In this document: positions 34,448 through 44,669 of the stretch, one piece after another
Layout of the letters: each line of letters begins with the position of its first letter
Numbering within the stretch: position 1 is the first letter of the stretch
Assembly: GCF_027257155.1 (NCBI RefSeq)
Contig: NZ_JAPWDU010000010.1
Coordinates: 1 to 64,000 of the forward strand
DNA from: Cerasicoccus sp. TK19100
GTDB taxonomy: Bacteria; Verrucomicrobiota; Verrucomicrobiia; Opitutales; Cerasicoccaceae
DNA: 64,000 nucleotides
Direction: 5' to 3'
The notes under the pieces: generated by a model
What the model saw: only the letters and a program-made list of their open reading frames with translations
What the model was told of the DNA's origin: nothing
The model's database searches: none
Program-made: the position numbers and the translations under genes

Positions 34448-35245
34448 ATGAATTGCTCGGATGCCTTTATCAACGTCAGCAGCCTTACCGTCCAACGTGG
34501 CGACACCACGATTTTGCAGGACGTCGATTGGCGTGTGGAGCGCGGGCAGCACTGGGCGATTCTGGGAGCCAACGGCTCAGGCAAAACCTCGCTGCTCAAG
34601 GCGCTGACCGCCTACCTGACCCCGAGCCGCGGCGTGATCCAAGTCGACGGGCAGACCTACGGCAAAAGCAATTGGCCCAAGCTGCGTCAGCGTATTGGAC
34701 TCGTCAGCTCCGGCATTTCACAGCAAGTGCCTCTCGACGAAATCGCTTTAAAAACCGTGCTCAGCGGGCCCGTCGCTCAGCTCGGCTACTGGACGCGGGA
34801 GGCCGACACGACCAACGAAACGCTCGCCCGCGAATGCCTTCAGCGCATGGGCGCCGTCCACCTCGCCGAGCGCCCGTGGATGCACCTCAGCCAGGGCGAG
34901 CGGCAGCGGGTATTCATTGCCCGCGCCCTGATGACGCAGCCGGTGCTGCTCATCCTCGACGAACCTTGCGCCGGGCTCGACCCCGTGATGCGCGAACAAT
35001 TCCTGAGCAGCGTCAGCAGCCTCATGCGCGAAGACTACGCGCCCAACATCGTGCTCGTCACCCACCACGTTGAGGAAATTGTGCCGGGTTTCTCGCACAC
35101 CCTCGTGCTCAAAGACGGCCACGCACTGCGCCAAGGGCCAACCATCGACGTCCTGACCAACGACTGCCTCAGCGACGCCTTCAATGCACCGATTCACATT
35201 GAGCAACGCAATGGACGCTGGCGGCTGGAGCTGACCAGCGCATAA
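34448..35245 (+). CDS. ABC transporter ATP-binding protein (ModF/YlmA-like), orphan
   Basis: 265 residues with a single nucleotide-binding domain: Walker A GANGSGKTS (40-48), ABC signature LSQGERQRV (near 147), Walker B VLLILDEPCAGLD, and H-loop VTHHVEEI. The order WAILGANGSGKTSLL and VTHHVEEIVPGF is typical of the ModF/YlmA group, which are often without a partner permease. No permease or binding protein lies nearby, so the function is open. It follows the lyase by 43 bp, perhaps on the same transcript. Confidence 0.88.
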   Translation: MNCSDAFINVSSLTVQRGDTTILQDVDWRVERGQHWAILGANGSGKTSLLKALTAYLTPSRGVIQVDGQTYGKSNWPKLRQRIGLVSSGISQQVPLDEIALKTVLSGPVAQLGYWTREADTTNETLARECLQRMGAVHLAERPWMHLSQGERQRVFIARALMTQPVLLILDEPCAGLDPVMREQFLSSVSSLMREDYAPNIVLVTHHVEEIVPGFSHTLVLKDGHALRQGPTIDVLTNDCLSDAFNAPIHIEQRNGRWRLELTSA

Positions 35246-35322
35246 CCCGGGCCTTACAATCGGATAATATCCGGACACGGTCAACGAGCTCGTCGGCCAG
35301 ATGACGCAAGGCAGCGCAGCCA

Positions 35323-36273
35323 TTAGCTGTCGCTCAATTCGGGGATCGCCACATCCTTGATCCAGCCGGCGATCGCCTTCTTGCCTTCGCCGCCGAGCCC
35401 ATGCCCCTCGCTCTCGATGGGGATCATCGTCAGCTTCGCGCGTGCCTCCTCGATCTTGCCGTTGAAATACTCCTGCCACTCGCGGGACTTCGATTTCTCG
35501 CCGTAAACGACGAGAACCAGCTTGCGACTGGCGCCGCGAAATTCCATATCCGGGCTGGTGCCGCCCTCATGCAGCACAAAGGCGTTGAAGTAATCGCAAA
35601 AGCCGTCCCATTTTTGATCGAGCCCCGAGCCGATGTTGTGCGCACCACTGCTCGTGCCCGCCACGATGCGCACGTTGGGGTCGATGTTCGGGATCAGCTC
35701 GATGACTTTTTGTAAAAGCGGCTGCTGCATTTCCCAGTGCTTGTCGATGTCGCCATCGTTCACCGCAATGCGCGGGAATTTCTTGTTGGGATACGGCATG
35801 GCCAGCACGATGAATTCCTTAAAATCCACAATGCCATTGGCCTTGTTGGGGTCCGAGGAACCACCACCACCGGTATACCACATCAGCAACGGCGAAGGCT
35901 TGGTCGGGTCATAATTTTCCGGAATGCGCACGCCAATTTCCGGCGCGTTGCCGCCATTCATGCCGGACAGCTCCGGCGCAGAAACAGCAAAAGTATTCCC
36001 CGGGCGGACGCGCTCATCAATGCCACGGTAGGGATCGTTCATCTCCTTGACCCACGCGGCGATGTATTCGTTGTCGCCCTCGGAGAGCTTGTCCAGACCG
36101 AGCTGAAAACGCAGCCCATCACTGCGCTCAATGGTGACGGTGTCTCCATTGACCGACAATACTTTGGCCTCCATCGTCCGGCCCTGCGTATCCGTAAATG
36201 TGCGGTAGTCCTCCGCCCACGCCACAGCGCCAGCCACCAAACACATTATAACCAAAAGCATTCTCATCACCAT
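35323..36273 (-). CDS. Secreted SHD1-domain alpha/beta hydrolase-like protein
   Basis: 316 residues (a start at 36267 is equally possible). Signal peptide MRMLLVIMCLVAGAVAWA. Residues about 22-70 form an SLA1-homology-domain-1-like unit (YRTFTDTQGRTMEAKVLSV, then FQLGLDKLSEGDNEYIAAW), a module common in Planctomycetes and Verrucomicrobia. The rest is a hydrolase fold with GTSSGAHN as a nucleophile elbow and MPYPNKK; the late His in ESEGHGLGG may complete a triad. Substrate unknown; PHB-depolymerase-like esterase is one option. Confidence 0.82.
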   Translation of the reverse strand: MVMRMLLVIMCLVAGAVAWAEDYRTFTDTQGRTMEAKVLSVNGDTVTIERSDGLRFQLGLDKLSEGDNEYIAAWVKEMNDPYRGIDERVRPGNTFAVSAPELSGMNGGNAPEIGVRIPENYDPTKPSPLLMWYTGGGGSSDPNKANGIVDFKEFIVLAMPYPNKKFPRIAVNDGDIDKHWEMQQPLLQKVIELIPNIDPNVRIVAGTSSGAHNIGSGLDQKWDGFCDYFNAFVLHEGGTSPDMEFRGASRKLVLVVYGEKSKSREWQEYFNGKIEEARAKLTMIPIESEGHGLGGEGKKAIAGWIKDVAIPELSDS

Positions 36274-36329
36274 AACAGTGATAAATTGCCTTAGCTTTCG
36301 AGGATGGCCAGCTAAATCAATGCAAGCGA

Positions 36330-37430
<1,101 letters not shown>

Positions 37431-37525
37431 AATAAGGTTGGGTTGAAAGGAAACCGGCTAAGCAATGCGGATTCCCGCCCGGGGTCAATGGTGAATCGCG
37501 GGCAATAATCCTTGCCACAGCGAAC

Positions 37526-37546
37526 GTCATATGCCAGCATATGCCC
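37526..37546. promoter_or_regulatory. Candidate VapB operator: CATATGCC direct repeat
   Basis: CATATGCC occurs at 37528 and again 10 bp later at 37538, one helical turn apart and overlapping the vapB start codon. VapB-type antitoxins repress their own operon by binding near the start. The role is inferred from place and spacing. Confidence 0.35.
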
Positions 37547-37774
37547 ATGAAAACGGCCAAAATATTCAGCAACGGTCGCAGCCTCGCGGTCCGCATCCCG
37601 CGGGATTGGCTGGGTGACGCCAAAGAAGTCGAGCTGGAGCAAGACGGCGACACGATTCACATTCGCCCCCGCCGGACCACCCTGGGTGAATTGGCAAAGC
37701 GCTGCGCCAAGCGCCCGGTTAAACTCGAGCGGTTCCCGCAGACCACCACCCCTCCCCCCGGCTTCGGCGGATGA
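37541..37774 (+). CDS. vapB: VapB-type antitoxin (AbrB/MazE fold)
   Basis: 77 residues. N-terminal swapped-hairpin DNA-binding domain: MKTAKIFSNGRSLAVRIPRDW followed by VELEQDGDTIHIRPR, the SpoVT/AbrB pattern. The C-terminal arm (LAKRCAKRPVKLERFPQTT) would wrap the toxin. Start may be the second ATG (37547). Its stop overlaps the VapC start by ATGA. Confidence 0.9.
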   Translation: MPMKTAKIFSNGRSLAVRIPRDWLGDAKEVELEQDGDTIHIRPRRTTLGELAKRCAKRPVKLERFPQTTTPPPGFGG

Positions 37775-38151
37775 TCCTGCTCGACACCTCGGCGGTCATC
37801 AAGCTGCTCCGTGGCGAAGACGCCCCGTTGGCACTTGCAGACGAATCAGTCGGCTTGTCATCCATTGTTGTAATGGAATTGCACACAGGCGTCTTTCACG
37901 GCGGCGGCACCAAGGAACGCAAATGCGTGCAGGAATTTCTTCAAGCCGTGGAGCAATTTCCCTTCGATGAAGCCGCCGCAATCTCCGCCGCCAAAGTTCG
38001 CGCCGAGCTGTGGAGCCAAGGCACGCCAATCGGCGACTATGACGTGCTCATTGCCGGGCACGCAATCGCCCTCGGGCTGAATTTACTCACAGACAACGTG
38101 CGCCACTTCGAGCGAGTAGATGGCCTACAGGTGATTCCTTGGCGAAGCTGA
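37771..38151 (+). CDS. vapC: VapC-type toxin, PIN-domain ribonuclease
   Basis: 126 residues. PIN-domain acidic residues: D5 (LLDTS), E36 (VMELHTG), D89/D91 (IGDYDVLIAGHA) and D108 (LLTDNVRHF). Members cut tRNA or rRNA with magnesium. Overlaps the vapB stop by four bases, the usual TA arrangement. Ends 10 bp before a REP-like element. Confidence 0.93.
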   Translation: MILLDTSAVIKLLRGEDAPLALADESVGLSSIVVMELHTGVFHGGGTKERKCVQEFLQAVEQFPFDEAAAISAAKVRAELWSQGTPIGDYDVLIAGHAIALGLNLLTDNVRHFERVDGLQVIPWRS

Positions 38152-38161
38152 ACCGGCGCTT

Positions 38162-38249
38162 GGCGGATCGCGAACTTCCACGTTCGCATATATTCCACGA
38201 CTTGAAATTCAGTTGGATAGTAAGCGAACGTGGAAGTTCGCGATCCGCC
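38162..38249. repeat. REPIN-like pair, GCGAAC family
   Basis: Left GGCGGATC then hairpin GCGAAC-TTCCAC-GTTCGC (38170-38187). Right inverse hairpin GCGAAC-GTGGAA-GTTCGC (38224-38241) then GATCCGCC. The arms are exact inverses over 26 bp. Same family as at 8.4 kb and at 4.7/5.3 kb. Confidence 0.87.
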
Positions 38250-38349
38250 TTGGATCCGCGTTCGCCATTCGCTATTCGCCCTCGACTCCCCCTTTGACTT
38301 TGCCCGGCGCGGCGTTATCAATCCGTAGCAACCGTTATCCGCGATCGCT

Positions 38350-39294
38350 ATGGATTCAAATATCGTTACCAAACTTTCCCGGCTGCGCCAGAGTCTGGAG
38401 TCCGTCATTGTCGGCAAGCCCGGTGCCATGCAAGGCGTGCTGATCGCCCTCGTTTGCGACGGGCACCTGTTGATCGAAGATATGCCCGGCGTCGGCAAAA
38501 CGATCCTCGCTCGGACACTGGCCAAGTCCATCGCCGGCGACTTCAAGCGCATCCAGTTCACGCCCGACTTGCTGCCGTCGGATGTGACCGGAGTCTCGGT
38601 GTTCAACCGCCAAAGCAACGAGTTTGAGTTCCGCGCCGGGCCGGTGTTCGCCAACGTCCTACTGGCCGACGAGATCAACCGCGCCACCCCGCGCACGCAG
38701 TCCAGCCTGCTCGAAGCCATGGGCGAAAAGACTGTCACCGTCGACGGCGTGACGCGCGATTTGCCGTCGTTGTTTTTCGTGATCGCCACGCAAAACCCGA
38801 TCGAGCTCAAGGGCACCTTCTCCCTGCCCGAGGCGCAGTTGGATCGCTTTTTCGGCAAGCTCTCTCTCGGCTACCCAAGCGTCGAGGAGGAGGCGCGCGT
38901 CATGCAGATGCAAGTGCGGCATCACCCCGTGCTCGACGTGGAGCCGGTCATATCGGTTAACGAAGTTCGCGAAGCGCAAGCCGCCGTGCGCGAGATTCAC
39001 ATAGAGCCCAACATCCTCGACTACATCGCGCGCATCATGGCCGCCACGCGCGACGACGAGCGCCTCGCCGTCGGTGCCAGCCCGCGCGGCTCACTCGCCC
39101 TGATGCGCGCCAGCCAGGCACAGAGCCTCTTCAAAGGCGACGACTACGTGAAGCCCGACACCGTCAAAGAAGTCGCTAGCTTCGTCCTCGCGCACCGTGT
39201 AATTTTAAAGACACGCTCGGTGGTCAATGTCGAGTCCGCCTCGGGCGTGATCAACGACATCCTGCAAGGCGTCGAGGCACCGATCACGCAGTAA
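38350..39294 (+). CDS. MoxR-family AAA+ ATPase
   Basis: 314 residues. Walker A in MPGVGKTILARTL, Walker B in LLADEINRATPRTQ, sensor 1 in IATQNPIE and the MoxR-type lid (GASPRGSLALMRASQA). MoxR ATPases act as chaperones for metal-centre or surface proteins and usually sit with DUF58 and transglutaminase-like genes. First gene of a three-gene operon. Confidence 0.95.
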   Translation: MDSNIVTKLSRLRQSLESVIVGKPGAMQGVLIALVCDGHLLIEDMPGVGKTILARTLAKSIAGDFKRIQFTPDLLPSDVTGVSVFNRQSNEFEFRAGPVFANVLLADEINRATPRTQSSLLEAMGEKTVTVDGVTRDLPSLFFVIATQNPIELKGTFSLPEAQLDRFFGKLSLGYPSVEEEARVMQMQVRHHPVLDVEPVISVNEVREAQAAVREIHIEPNILDYIARIMAATRDDERLAVGASPRGSLALMRASQAQSLFKGDDYVKPDTVKEVASFVLAHRVILKTRSVVNVESASGVINDILQGVEAPITQ

Positions 39295-39297
39295 CCC

Positions 39298-40569
39298 ATG
39301 AACGCCACCGAGCAGAAGCGCCAACGCATCAACCGCAGTCTGACGCTGTTGGGCTCAGGCATGCTGTTTATGATGGGGTGGAATTTTGGCAACGCTGCCC
39401 TGTTGCTCACCGGTGTTTTTATCCCCGCGTTCAGCTTTTGCTGTGCGTTGATCGTCATGCAACAGCGCAAGCTGATCCGCGTGCGCCGCGTGTGCGTGGA
39501 CGGTGCCTGCGAAGGCGAACGCGTCGAGGTAAAGCTCACCATTCAGAACCGGCATTGGTTTCCCATTTTCCGGCTGCTGGTGGAAGATCATTTCGAGCCC
39601 GAAATGGAGGCTGAGCAATACTTCAGCCTGCCCGGTGTGCTCCCGCCCCACTCGGCCACGGAGTTTCACTACAACGCGGAGTGCTACCTGGACCGCGGGC
39701 GCTACACCCTGGGCCCGGTCAACGTGCAGCTGGCCGACCCGCTGGACATCTTTATCTTCTCGCAGCGGCTCGATGTGCGGCAGCCTTTTTCCGTGTTTCC
39801 CCACGTTTACGACATGCCCGCGAGCCCGCCCGGCATCGGCACGCCGGACGCTATACCCGAAGGCCTGCCGCGCGCCCGCGCTGGCGACAGCGACCTGCAA
39901 CTCGGCGTGCGCGAATACGTGCCCGGCGATCCCTACCGCCACGTTCACTGGCCGCAGACCGCGCGCGCGGGCGAGCTGATGGTGCGCGAGTACGAGCAGA
40001 TTACGCCCGCCAATACTTACCTGCTGCTCGACCTTTCGCTGGCCGGTCGCGCGGGCACGGGTAAGTTCTCCACCGAGGAATACGGTGTGCAGTTGGTCGC
40101 CAGCCTCGCCGCCAAGACCATCCATGGCGGCCAGCCGGCGGGCGTCCTCATCAACAGCGAGCCACAGATTTTCATCGAAATGGACTACGGTCACCAGCAC
40201 CTCGTCGGCATTCTCGACGCGCTGATCCCGGTCCGCGAAACATCCAACGAAACGCTTTACCGACAGTTGCAGGCGCACCCGGAAATCATCCGCGACGGCT
40301 CGACCTTCTGGCTGATTTTGCGGCGGACCAATTTCACCATTGCCGAGCTCGATGAACTGCTGGAGCTCTTCGCCTGGAAGCCTTGCCAGGTATTTTTGGT
40401 GATCATTGATGACGAAGGCATGGTCGCCTTCGAAACCACACCGCAGGAGCGCGCTCAACGACCGGACCGCCACGCCCTCGCCGCCGAAATCGGCGACCGC
40501 GTGGACTCCGTCTGGTGGGTAGACCTCGAACAAGGCCTCGAACAAGCCATGAAAGGCGGCCCGCTGTGA
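39298..40569 (+). CDS. DUF58-domain protein
   Basis: 423 residues. Two N-terminal membrane helices (residues about 18-55), then a beta-rich part and the DUF58/VWA-like domain with its hallmark LGVREYVPGDPYRHVHWPQTARAGELMVREYE in pieces. Starts 3 bp after moxR. Works with MoxR in an unknown envelope process. Confidence 0.92.
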   Translation: MNATEQKRQRINRSLTLLGSGMLFMMGWNFGNAALLLTGVFIPAFSFCCALIVMQQRKLIRVRRVCVDGACEGERVEVKLTIQNRHWFPIFRLLVEDHFEPEMEAEQYFSLPGVLPPHSATEFHYNAECYLDRGRYTLGPVNVQLADPLDIFIFSQRLDVRQPFSVFPHVYDMPASPPGIGTPDAIPEGLPRARAGDSDLQLGVREYVPGDPYRHVHWPQTARAGELMVREYEQITPANTYLLLDLSLAGRAGTGKFSTEEYGVQLVASLAAKTIHGGQPAGVLINSEPQIFIEMDYGHQHLVGILDALIPVRETSNETLYRQLQAHPEIIRDGSTFWLILRRTNFTIAELDELLELFAWKPCQVFLVIIDDEGMVAFETTPQERAQRPDRHALAAEIGDRVDSVWWVDLEQGLEQAMKGGPL

Positions 40570-41663
40570 GAGCGTTAACCCCGCACATTTTCCACGGCGC
40601 GCTGATCGCGAGCCTGGGCATTCTGCCTCTCTGGTCCGGTGGCTGGGGGACGCTCACCACCAGCACTGCCCTCGGTCTTTCGATCACGATTTTCTTCGGC
40701 GTCGCGGTCGCAATCGCGCTCAACGAATACCTCGTTAAAGTCAGCGATCTCGACTGGGAATACCTGGACGGGCGTTGGAAAATTGCCCTGCCCATCGCCA
40801 TCGTATTGGCCGGTGCCAACCTGATGGCGGGCGAGGAACTGCCCCGCCGCGTCGCCATGGGTATCGGCTTCGGGCTAATCGGGCTGACCGCGCTGCGCTC
40901 CCAATCGCAGACCGATGTGCTGCTCCGTGTGGGCGTGCTGCTGGCGTTGATTGGTGCCTTTTGGGGGCTGGCAGGCATTCGCTTTTTCTGGTGCGTGCCG
41001 GTCATCCTGCTGCTCGCGCTTCAGATGAGCTACGACCCGCCCGAGTCGCGCGCCTACCTCTCGTGGCGGGACCATGGGCAATTGGCGCTAATCATCGTGG
41101 GGCTGGCCGCCGGGCTGGTATCGGTGTTTGTCATCATCGGCTTTTTGCTCCACCTGATCGGCATCGATCTCAACCCAAGCGAGCCGCCCTACCAAGCCAT
41201 GCAACGCACCGCCGAGCCGCGCAGCCTGCAAATTCGCTGGTGGGACTTCGTCATCCTCGCAGCCGCCGCGTATTTTCTATTGCCGTATCTGACCCGATTT
41301 TTCAGCAAACAGGAGGACAGCGCTGAGCCGGACTTCCAGTCGGGCGACCACCCGGCCCACCGCATTGCGGAGCAGTTCAAACGTGCGCTCGGTCGGCAGT
41401 CGCCCCGCGAGCAAGTCATCTACAGCTACCACGCAATGCTCAAGGCGTTGATCAAGCTCGGCTTCGTGCACGACATTGCCACCACCCCCGCCGACATCGC
41501 CCGCCAACTGCAAACACAGCGCAACGTGCCAAGCGCACTCTGCCAGCCCGTCAGCGAGCTCTTCTACCGCGCCTGCTACACCGCGCAAACCATCACCGCG
41601 CAAGATGCCGCGCAAATGGAGTCGTTAACCAAGCGCCTCGTCGAGGCCTACCGGGAAACTTAA
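40566..41663 (+). CDS. Membrane protein with C-terminal DUF4129 domain
   Basis: 365 residues from GTG at 40566, overlapping the DUF58 stop. About seven membrane helices, then a cytoplasmic DUF4129-like tail (AEQFKRALGRQSPREQVIYS, YHAMLKALIKLGF and SELFYRACYTAQTIT). In related operons this is joined to or followed by a transglutaminase-like protein; here none follows, as the next gene is convergent. Its stop overlaps the PEP-CTERM gene's stop by four bases. Confidence 0.88.
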   Translation: MRALTPHIFHGALIASLGILPLWSGGWGTLTTSTALGLSITIFFGVAVAIALNEYLVKVSDLDWEYLDGRWKIALPIAIVLAGANLMAGEELPRRVAMGIGFGLIGLTALRSQSQTDVLLRVGVLLALIGAFWGLAGIRFFWCVPVILLLALQMSYDPPESRAYLSWRDHGQLALIIVGLAAGLVSVFVIIGFLLHLIGIDLNPSEPPYQAMQRTAEPRSLQIRWWDFVILAAAAYFLLPYLTRFFSKQEDSAEPDFQSGDHPAHRIAEQFKRALGRQSPREQVIYSYHAMLKALIKLGFVHDIATTPADIARQLQTQRNVPSALCQPVSELFYRACYTAQTITAQDAAQMESLTKRLVEAYRET

Positions 41664-42346
41664 GCTTGGCGACGCCGCCAGAGCAGACCGCCGAGTGCCA
41701 CGGCCCCCATCATGAGCGCGTAGGTTTGCGGCTCGGGGACGAGCGTTAAATTCACCTCATCCAGCGCCACGTAGTCTCCATTTAAATTACCAGGCGAGAA
41801 GGCGAGGAAAAGCCGTTCACCAGACATGCCACTCGTCACAGAACCAACGCCCGTTAGCGAGCGTTCCTCCATCGTGGTGCTGGTGGTTGCCAATACCGTG
41901 CCACTGGCAACAATTGTTTCCACCGTGCCTTGGTCGGTGTCGGTGGTCGTCGTTAAGAGCCGCCAGGCAATGGTGTCCGAGCTTTCCACGCTCTGGTGAT
42001 TGCCCACAAAAAAGCTTAGGTCGAAGGTATCGCCCTCAGACAAATCATAGCCGGTATCGATGTAAAAACCGCGCAGTTCCGTGGCACCGGAATTAGCCCC
42101 AACCACGGAATACCAACTACCGTCGGCCGGGGTGATCGTGTTGCGCTGCAAGAAGCCTTGGTCGAGATTCAGGTCGGCCGACAAGGGCGTTGGCGAGCTG
42201 TCGATCCACCAATTCGTGAGCGTCTCAAAGCTGCCGTTGTTCAGATAGTCTGGCGCGGTGCCATCAATGATGACCAAGCCGTGGCTGGCCGTGGCCGCAA
42301 GTGCGCCGAACGCAGAAATGCAAAGGGTTTGTTTCAATGAGATCAT
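41660..42346 (-). CDS. PEP-CTERM surface protein
   Basis: 228 residues with an N-terminal signal (LCISAFGALAATASHG). The C-terminus is the sorting signal LVPEPQTYAL, a hydrophobic helix, then WRRRQA. The middle (NNGSFETLTNWWI; FDLSFFVGN; LDEVNLTLV) resembles a carbohydrate-binding-like jelly roll. Exosortase substrate by inference. Confidence 0.88.
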   Translation of the reverse strand: MISLKQTLCISAFGALAATASHGLVIIDGTAPDYLNNGSFETLTNWWIDSSPTPLSADLNLDQGFLQRNTITPADGSWYSVVGANSGATELRGFYIDTGYDLSEGDTFDLSFFVGNHQSVESSDTIAWRLLTTTTDTDQGTVETIVASGTVLATTSTTMEERSLTGVGSVTSGMSGERLFLAFSPGNLNGDYVALDEVNLTLVPEPQTYALMMGAVALGGLLWRRRQA

Positions 42347-42523
42347 AACTGGGGTAATGGTTACCTGTATGCTATCACGCAGACAAAGGCTGTCAATCCC
42401 AAGCTCAGCCAGGCTGCGAGCGCGCCTTTCCCCACTCCCAAACGCCTGTCGCTCAACGAATAAAAAACTTCCGCCAAATTGGGCCTCGACTCACTGCTAT
42501 TTCGTGCAGTTATTTAGAGGGTC

Positions 42524-44608
42524 ATGACGCCCGCAGAAGGACTTAAAAAACATTTCGGCTTCGAGCAATTTCGCGAGCCGCAGGACGAGATCGTCGCCTC
42601 GATCCTCGGCGGGCGCGATACGTTGGTCATCATGCCCACCGGCGGCGGCAAGAGCCTTTGCTACCAGCTGCCCGCACTGATGCTCCCCGGGGTGACGCTC
42701 GTCATCTCCCCCCTCATCGCGCTGATGAAGGACCAGGTCGACGCGCTCAACAACCGCGGCATCGCGGCGGCCATGATCAACAGCTCGCAAAGCTGGGATG
42801 AGCAGCGCGCCTGCCTGGATGACCTCCGCCGCGGCGAGCTAAAGCTCGTCTACGTCGCCCCCGAGCGCTTCCGTGCGCAGTCGTTTATTGATTCGCTCAA
42901 GGGCGTAAAGATCTCGCTGTTCGCGGTCGACGAGGCGCACTGTATTTCCCAATGGGGCCACGACTTCCGTCCCGATTACCAGCGCCTCGGCGAAGCCCTC
43001 GAAAAGATCGGCCACCCAACCTGCGCCGCCTTTACCGCAACGGCCACGCCAGAGGTCCGCGAAGACATCGCCGCCAATTTAAAACTCCGCCAACCGGCGA
43101 CGTTTGTCTCCGGTTTTGGCCGCGACAACCTCAGCTTTGCGATCAAGCAAATCGACAAGCGCAAGGACAAGATCAAGCGCGTGCGCCAGCTCATCGACAA
43201 CAACGGCGTGGGCATCATCTACTGCGCGCGCCGCAAGTCCGTGGAGGAGGTGTCGTCGCTGCTGCGCGAGGAGTTCGTCGAGCACGTCATTTACCACGGC
43301 GGCATGACGCCCAATGAGCGCGACGCGGCGCAGGACCGCTTTGTCCGGGGCGCGGTCCCCATCGCCGTCGCCACCAACGCCTTCGGCATGGGCATCGACC
43401 GCGCGGACATCCGCTTCGTCTGCCACTACGAAATGCCGGGCAGCATCGAGGCTTACTATCAGGAGGCCGGCCGCGCCGGGCGCGATGGCAAGCCCGCCTA
43501 CTGCGAGATGCTTTTCTGCTATGCCGACAAGACCACGCAGGAGTTTTTTATCGAAGGCGCCAACCCCACGCTGAGCCTCATCCACAGCATTTACTCTGTG
43601 ATGCAAAGGAGCGCCAACGAACAAGCCGAAGCGTTTCTCTCCATCGAGGAAATCTGCGATACTTTGCCGGGCAAAGTAAACGGCATGGCCGTCAGCTCCG
43701 CGCTCAGCCAGCTGCGTCGCGCGGGCGTTATCGAGCGCTTCGACGTGCCGGGCTCACGCCTGCGCGGCACCCGCATCGTCAAACAAGCGCGCACCGCGGG
43801 TGACCTCGGCCTCGACGCCCGCGCGTTGCTCATCAAGCGGCAGCGCGACGAGGACAAGCTTCGCCGTCTCATCCAATTTGCCTACGCCAAGAGCTGCCGC
43901 CAGCAGTGGATTCTCGAATACTTTGAAGACGCCGACGCCGCCGAGTGCGGCCAGTGCGACCGCTGCCGCCATCGCGGGGGCGACGTGAAACCCGTCGACG
44001 ACGAACAGGCCCTCATCGTGAAAAAGGCCCTCAGCGGCGTGGCCCGCATGAGCGATCGCCAGGGCCGCCACCAATGGCGCGCGCGCTACGGCCGCGACCG
44101 CGTGGTCAAGTGCCTCACCGGCAGCCAAGCCAAGACGATCCTCGAGCCCGGCCTCGACAAGCTCTCCACCCACGGCCTGCTCAAGAAGCACGGCACGGAG
44201 TTCGTCAGCAAGCTGCTCGACGAGCTGGAGAACAGCGGCTACCTGACCGTGACCGATGGCGAGTATCCCCTGCTCGAGCTCACCGAAACCGGCAGCAAGG
44301 TGATGTTTGGCGAAACGATGCCGCGTCTCAGTTGGCCCGAGTTGGAAACCGCCCCCCACGCCGAGCCCGACGACGCCCTCTACGAGCAGCTCGTCAAACT
44401 GCGCAACGAGATGCGCCGCAAGCGCGGCAACCCGCCCGCCTACACGATCTTCCCCAACACCGTCCTCCAGCAAATGGCCGCCCTCAAGCCAGCCACCGCC
44501 GAGGAAGCCATGTCGATCAAAGGCATCGGCCCCGGCAAAGCCCGCAGCATCCTCCCACCCTTCCTGGAGATCATCAACGGCAGCATCCCCGAAGTGGCAA
44601 CGGCCTAG
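42524..44608 (+). CDS. recQ: ATP-dependent DNA helicase RecQ
   Basis: 694 residues, 3'-to-5' helicase in recombination and repair. Walker A MPTGGGKSL (38-46), DEAH at 136-139, motif HCISQWGHDFRPDY, motif VI GRAGRDG, a zinc-binding region with C-x2-C-x2-C in AECGQCDRCRH, RQC winged helix, and a C-terminal HRDC domain (YTIFPNTVLQQMAALKP, IKGIGPGKA). Complete RecQ architecture. Confidence 0.97.
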   Translation: MTPAEGLKKHFGFEQFREPQDEIVASILGGRDTLVIMPTGGGKSLCYQLPALMLPGVTLVISPLIALMKDQVDALNNRGIAAAMINSSQSWDEQRACLDDLRRGELKLVYVAPERFRAQSFIDSLKGVKISLFAVDEAHCISQWGHDFRPDYQRLGEALEKIGHPTCAAFTATATPEVREDIAANLKLRQPATFVSGFGRDNLSFAIKQIDKRKDKIKRVRQLIDNNGVGIIYCARRKSVEEVSSLLREEFVEHVIYHGGMTPNERDAAQDRFVRGAVPIAVATNAFGMGIDRADIRFVCHYEMPGSIEAYYQEAGRAGRDGKPAYCEMLFCYADKTTQEFFIEGANPTLSLIHSIYSVMQRSANEQAEAFLSIEEICDTLPGKVNGMAVSSALSQLRRAGVIERFDVPGSRLRGTRIVKQARTAGDLGLDARALLIKRQRDEDKLRRLIQFAYAKSCRQQWILEYFEDADAAECGQCDRCRHRGGDVKPVDDEQALIVKKALSGVARMSDRQGRHQWRARYGRDRVVKCLTGSQAKTILEPGLDKLSTHGLLKKHGTEFVSKLLDELENSGYLTVTDGEYPLLELTETGSKVMFGETMPRLSWPELETAPHAEPDDALYEQLVKLRNEMRRKRGNPPAYTIFPNTVLQQMAALKPATAEEAMSIKGIGPGKARSILPPFLEIINGSIPEVATA

Positions 44609-44626
44609 ATTACCTACCTCTAAACT

Positions 44627-44650
44627 GGAGGGCGATTCTCCGCAATCGCC
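44627..44650. repeat. Single REP-like hairpin, GGCGATT variant
   Basis: GGAG (44627-44630) followed by GGCGATT-CTCCGC-AATCGCC. Relative to the GGCGATG/CATCGCC family, the last stem pair has changed from G-C to T-A on both sides, and the loop is different. No inverted partner is nearby. Confidence 0.75.
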
Positions 44651-44669
44651 GCTGCGTTTTGTGCCGTGC

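Noticed and set aside
35261-35273. CGGAT-AAT-ATCCG hairpin after the ABC ATPase as a terminator
   Set aside because: Only five pairs and no T-run.
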